From Deltaproteobacteria bacterium (lineage in GTDB: Bacteria > Desulfobacterota_B > Binatia > UBA9968), in NCBI GenBank assembly GCA_027297485.1, contig JAPUHZ010000310.1, positions 1-8,593 of the forward strand: a stretch of DNA of 8,593 nucleotides. The letters run 5' to 3'. Shown one piece after another: positions 6,814 to 8,593 of this stretch. The first letter of the stretch is position 1. Every line of letters begins with the position of its first letter. A program made the translations under genes and the position numbers. The notes beneath the pieces were generated by a model, which saw only the letters and a program-made list of their open reading frames with translations, was not told where the DNA came from and searched no databases.

Positions 6814-6842
6814 AATATATCGTTCTCAGAAGAAGGTGTCAA
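6814..6842 (-). promoter_or_regulatory. near-consensus sigma70 promoter of the hydrolase gene
   Basis: On the minus strand a perfect TTGACA (6842-6837) is followed after exactly 17 bp by TATATT (6819-6814), a 5/6 match to the -10 box. Transcription should begin near 6807, giving a leader of about 118 nt that contains the 28-bp palindrome. A promoter this close to consensus needs no activator, which fits control by a repressor bound just downstream. Confidence 0.75.
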
Positions 6843-6890
6843 GAGAAAAAATGTGAAATGGCTGGACGAGAATGTTTTTGAAGCAGACTT

Positions 6891-7454
6891 TTATAAGCCG
6901 TCAGATCTGGTGCGGTCAACTCTTCTCAGGTACATGCGCACCCAAAAGTCGTACATAGAATCTAGCCGAAACACATCGAGTTCCCGGCGACCCTGGGCAG
7001 TCTCGTATACAATGCTTACCGATTGATCTCGCCAGGAGACCGCCAGAAGGCGAGCACCCTTGTGATCGACATAGGCACCGACTGCACGAAGAAGCTGTGA
7101 CGTGCTGTGGGCATTCGGCATCCTGTTTGGGTCGCGTCGTCTCGCCTGGCCCTCACGCTCTAGTCGCTCGATATCTTCAGGGGTGTAGTGCAGTTCGAGA
7201 CCCACGGAGGAAGGTTGATGTGCGGTGGGCTCTTTCTGCTCGGAGTATCGCCCTCGGAATCTCCCCCAAACCGCCCGAAGACCGCTCTTCTTGAAGGCGT
7301 GTGAAGGTGATTCTTCCAGCGGAGGCACTTCAGTCCTACCCCGGATAATATAGTCGTTGCCTACACTCTCAATTTCGAAGGCTTCGACACGCAGCACCTC
7401 CAGATCTTGGCCCATAGTCCGTAGGGGCTGGGCATAATCGGCGGTATTAAGCAT
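6891..7454 (-). CDS. hypothetical protein of 187 residues
   Basis: I do not recognise this family. The start at 7454 is chosen because GGAGG (7467-7463) sits 8 bp upstream and a promoter -10 box covers the more distal ATG at 7511. The protein looks two-part. An N-terminal segment (about 10-45; LEVLRVEAFEIESVGNDYIIRGRTEV) is probably beta-rich. A Pro/Ser/charged linker (about 43-83) follows. The C-terminal part (about 84-180) begins with HYTPEDIERLEREGQARRR and continues with SQLLRAVGAYVDHKGARLLAVSWRDQ and a stretch rich in aromatic residues (MYDFWVRMYLRR). There is no signal peptide or membrane span. Arg is abundant and the C-terminus is basic, so nucleic-acid or membrane-surface contact is possible, but no catalytic motif is visible. 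The next gene on the strand, the hydrolase, is 201 bp away with its own promoter, so the two are probably separate units. Confidence 0.7.
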   Translation of the reverse strand: MLNTADYAQPLRTMGQDLEVLRVEAFEIESVGNDYIIRGRTEVPPLEESPSHAFKKSGLRAVWGRFRGRYSEQKEPTAHQPSSVGLELHYTPEDIERLEREGQARRRDPNRMPNAHSTSQLLRAVGAYVDHKGARLLAVSWRDQSVSIVYETAQGRRELDVFRLDSMYDFWVRMYLRRVDRTRSDGL

Positions 7455-7506
7455 AGGAAATTCCTCCGGATTCCATTGCTGGTTCAATGCGAGAAACCGG
7501 TTGCAT

Positions 7507-7535
7507 AACATATCTGCATTTATGATGTTTGTAAA
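7507..7535 (-). promoter_or_regulatory. putative sigma70-type promoter of the 187-aa protein
   Basis: On the minus strand TTTACA (7535-7530; 5/6) is followed after 17 bp by TATGTT (7512-7507; 4/6). The predicted start is near 7500, leaving a leader of about 46 nt that contains the GGAGG Shine-Dalgarno. The -10 box overlaps the ATG at 7511, which supports 7454 as the true start. Confidence 0.5.
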
Positions 7536-7910
7536 GAGTCAGTTTAGGGTTTCGATGGCATGTGTATGCGCGAGAAAATGGACAAAATATGGGCAGCAAA
7601 GTAAGACGCGCATCCCTGATTTGAGTGCCAGAAGAATCTGGTTGCTGGATATGTGATCCAACAGGCAGCCTAAAGCTCTCAAGCCTAGAGGGGCTTAAAA
7701 CCAATATCCGTGAATTTTCCCAGTCCGTAGGATGCCAAGGCCATGAATGAGGCGCGGCTCCGGGACCTGCCACGGGCGGATGGGGAGTGAATAACGGTGC
7801 TGCCACAGGGTGCGGGAGAGGGTCACCCCCCCCGATTTGCCTTAGTCCTGCCACATATGGAGGTGGTTAAGAAATATGCGCTGAAGGTTTACGTGAGAAC
7901 CTAAGAGCAG
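7536..7910. other. gene-poor stretch with small hairpins and a C8 tract
   Basis: No credible gene is visible on either strand. Directly visible structures are the hairpins CCAGA-AGAA-TCTGG (7628-7641), TGGAT-ATGTG-ATCCA (7646-7660) and AAGCC-N6-GGCTT (about 7680-7695), lying one after another, and a run of eight C (7826-7833). The first three hairpins could be part of a small structured RNA, but I see no match to tmRNA, RNase P RNA or a riboswitch that I know. The 15-codon ORF at 7857-7904 is treated under the findings. Confidence 0.4.
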
Positions 7911-7942
7911 AAACAAAAACGGCGGCCTGAGGTTGACCGCCG
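7911..7942 (-). terminator. Rho-independent terminator downstream of the small membrane protein gene
   Basis: On the minus strand CGGCGG (7942-7937) pairs with CCGCCG (7925-7920) across an 11-nt loop and is followed at once by TTTTTGTTT (7919-7911). A pure G/C stem with an immediate U tract is a textbook intrinsic terminator. It lies 83 bp beyond the stop codon of the 34-residue ORF at 8026-8130, so it points to a real minus-strand transcript across that ORF. On the plus strand no T tract follows directly, so it works in one direction. Confidence 0.8.
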
Positions 7943-7950
7943 AACTTTCC

Positions 7951-8312
7951 CTTTGGAGGTGTGCAGGGGTCCAGATTGGGTTAGTTTGCTCCGACGAACG
8001 GCGTGCCACCCAGAGCGTCAAAACCCTAAATGGCCGCTGCCAAAACTAGGGCAACGACAGCTACAGCTAAGGCTGAAACAATAACTGTGAGCATCACTAT
8101 CTCTAATTTCCTCTCCACTCCCCTGCTCATTCTAAATATTTCTTTCACTTGCCTGGTATAAACAGCTTTTCGCGACGATCCGATGACTAACAGAGGTGAT
8201 TTGTTGGCCTGATTAATGTCGGATGAGGGACACCTGTCATCTTCGGGGACATGCAATAGTAAAAACCTGACGGGGTTGTCTCTAGGACTTTATCTGATTT
8301 CTTTGGAGGTGT
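7951..8312 (+). repeat. 12-bp direct repeat CTTTGGAGGTGT, copies 350 bp apart
   Basis: CTTTGGAGGTGT occurs at 7951-7962 and 8301-8312, flanking the small membrane protein gene and its upstream region. The flanking bases differ, so the match is exactly 12 bp. It could be a recombination scar, a regulatory motif or chance. The core TTTGGAGGTGT looks like a plus-strand ribosome binding site, but no ORF of useful length follows either copy. Confidence 0.35.
8026..8130 (-). CDS. 34-residue single-pass membrane miniprotein (putative)
   Basis: The ORF encodes a short basic N-terminus (MSRGVERKLE) followed by one strongly hydrophobic helix, IVMLTVIVSALAVAVVALV, that runs almost to the C-terminus. 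This is the usual layout of a one-span inner-membrane miniprotein, and also of hydrophobic type I toxins. A strong intrinsic terminator 83 bp downstream supports a dedicated transcript. Start evidence is weak: the bases before ATG 8130 (AAAGAAATATTTAGA) are A/G-rich but lack a clear Shine-Dalgarno. The frame is open up to a TTG at 8256, which would give 76 residues; the added part looks non-conserved and also lacks an RBS, so the short form is preferred. An internal ATG at 8094 is another possibility. I do not recognise the family, and no promoter is convincing. Confidence 0.5.
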   Translation of the reverse strand: MSRGVERKLEIVMLTVIVSALAVAVVALVLAAAI

Positions 8313-8593
8313 TTGCCCTATAGGCTAGTTTGGACCTGAATATGGATGAAAAGACTCCATATGGCGGATTGATCCGCCAATCCCGCCACATGAGGGAGTA
8401 ACCCCAAATTTCTCTAATTCCAGTAATCAGCTTCTTTTCGATAAGGAGCTTTGGCAAGGATCTACCTGCCCCAGGTTAAAAGCCAGATGGTCTTGAATAG
8501 GAACGTATATGTGGTCACGGAAGATCTTGAGCCAGCGGTATTCTGGGCAGACGAAGCAATGCTTAATTGGATCCCAGGATTTTAAAATGGAGG
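8131..8593. other. right-hand gap without a convincing gene
   Basis: This stretch holds the second copy of the 12-bp repeat and the two hairpins described separately, but no ORF with family resemblance. A plus-strand ORF of 32 codons (8487-8585, ending DEAMLNWIPGF) and one of 19 codons (8342-8401) are present; neither has a good RBS. The last bases contain ATG at 8587 preceded by CAGGA at workable spacing, so a plus-strand gene could start at the edge. Only two full codons are visible, which is too few to call. Confidence 0.35.
8340..8379. repeat. two adjacent inverted repeats
   Basis: ATATGGA-N9-TCCATAT (8340-8362) abuts TGGCGGAT-TG-ATCCGCCA (8362-8379). The second is an 18-bp near-perfect palindrome with 8-bp arms. 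Neither is followed by a T tract on either strand, so they are not ordinary terminators. They could be operator sites, or a tandem hairpin in an RNA such as the start of a transcript reading right out of the window. Confidence 0.5.

Noticed and set aside
7447..7854. Minus-strand ORF of 135 codons overlapping the start of the 187-aa gene
   Set aside because: Its composition (Pro/His-rich start, no motif) looks random, it has no RBS, and it overlaps the promoter and start region of the better supported gene in another frame.
8290..8330. Minus-strand GGGCAAAC resembling the conserved start of a cyclic-di-GMP-I riboswitch
   Set aside because: The other conserved blocks of that riboswitch do not follow in order, so the short match is most likely chance.
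8487..8585. Plus-strand ORF of 32 codons
   Set aside because: No usable Shine-Dalgarno, no recognisable family and short length. It may be a remnant, but the sequence cannot show it.

Overview
The window comes from a bacterial chromosome. Mixed Arg codon use, a PheA/HisC-type aromatic pair, a soluble GAF/PAS histidine kinase and long regulatory gaps would fit an environmental Gram-negative lineage such as NC10, Nitrospirota or a deltaproteobacterial relative. Nothing in the sequence fixes the taxon, so this is a weak inference. No rRNA, tRNA, CRISPR array, transposase or integrase is visible.

Layout. Bases 1-1993 (minus strand) hold the end of an aromatic amino-acid operon: a bifunctional chorismate mutase/prephenate dehydratase (pheA), followed by a HisC-family aminotransferase. 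The two share a 4-bp ATGA overlap, and the aminotransferase is cut by the left edge. A short divergent intergenic region (1994-2121) contains three adjacent palindromes and a promoter that would give an almost leaderless message for an RluC-like 23S rRNA pseudouridine synthase (2122-3006, plus strand). A good sigma70-type promoter at 3065-3094 then drives an unrecognised 96-residue protein and a 719-residue soluble histidine kinase (GAF-PAS-GAF-HisKA-HATPase, 3487-5646). Arg codon choice in the kinase switches sharply near codon 330, which suggests a domain fusion or recombination.

Convergent to the kinase is a secreted (Tat-type) dienelactone-hydrolase-family enzyme (5805-6689, minus strand). 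Its 5' leader has a near-consensus promoter and, downstream of it, a perfect 28-bp palindrome with an overlapping repeat of GGGTATACCC. Upstream of that is an unrecognised 187-residue protein with its own promoter and Shine-Dalgarno sequence (6891-7454, minus strand).

The last kilobase (7536-8593) is gene-poor. It holds a 34-residue single-pass membrane miniprotein on the minus strand, a strong Rho-independent terminator downstream of that gene, a 12-bp direct repeat, two back-to-back hairpins, and a 15-codon ORF that resembles the first strand of KaiB.

The window does not show one obvious new multi-gene system. The most interesting signals are the operator-like palindrome in the hydrolase leader, the codon-usage break in the kinase, and the miniprotein/terminator unit in the right-hand gap. 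For three genes the promoter or RBS evidence decides the start: 3132 and 7454 replace longer naive starts, and rluC looks leaderless.
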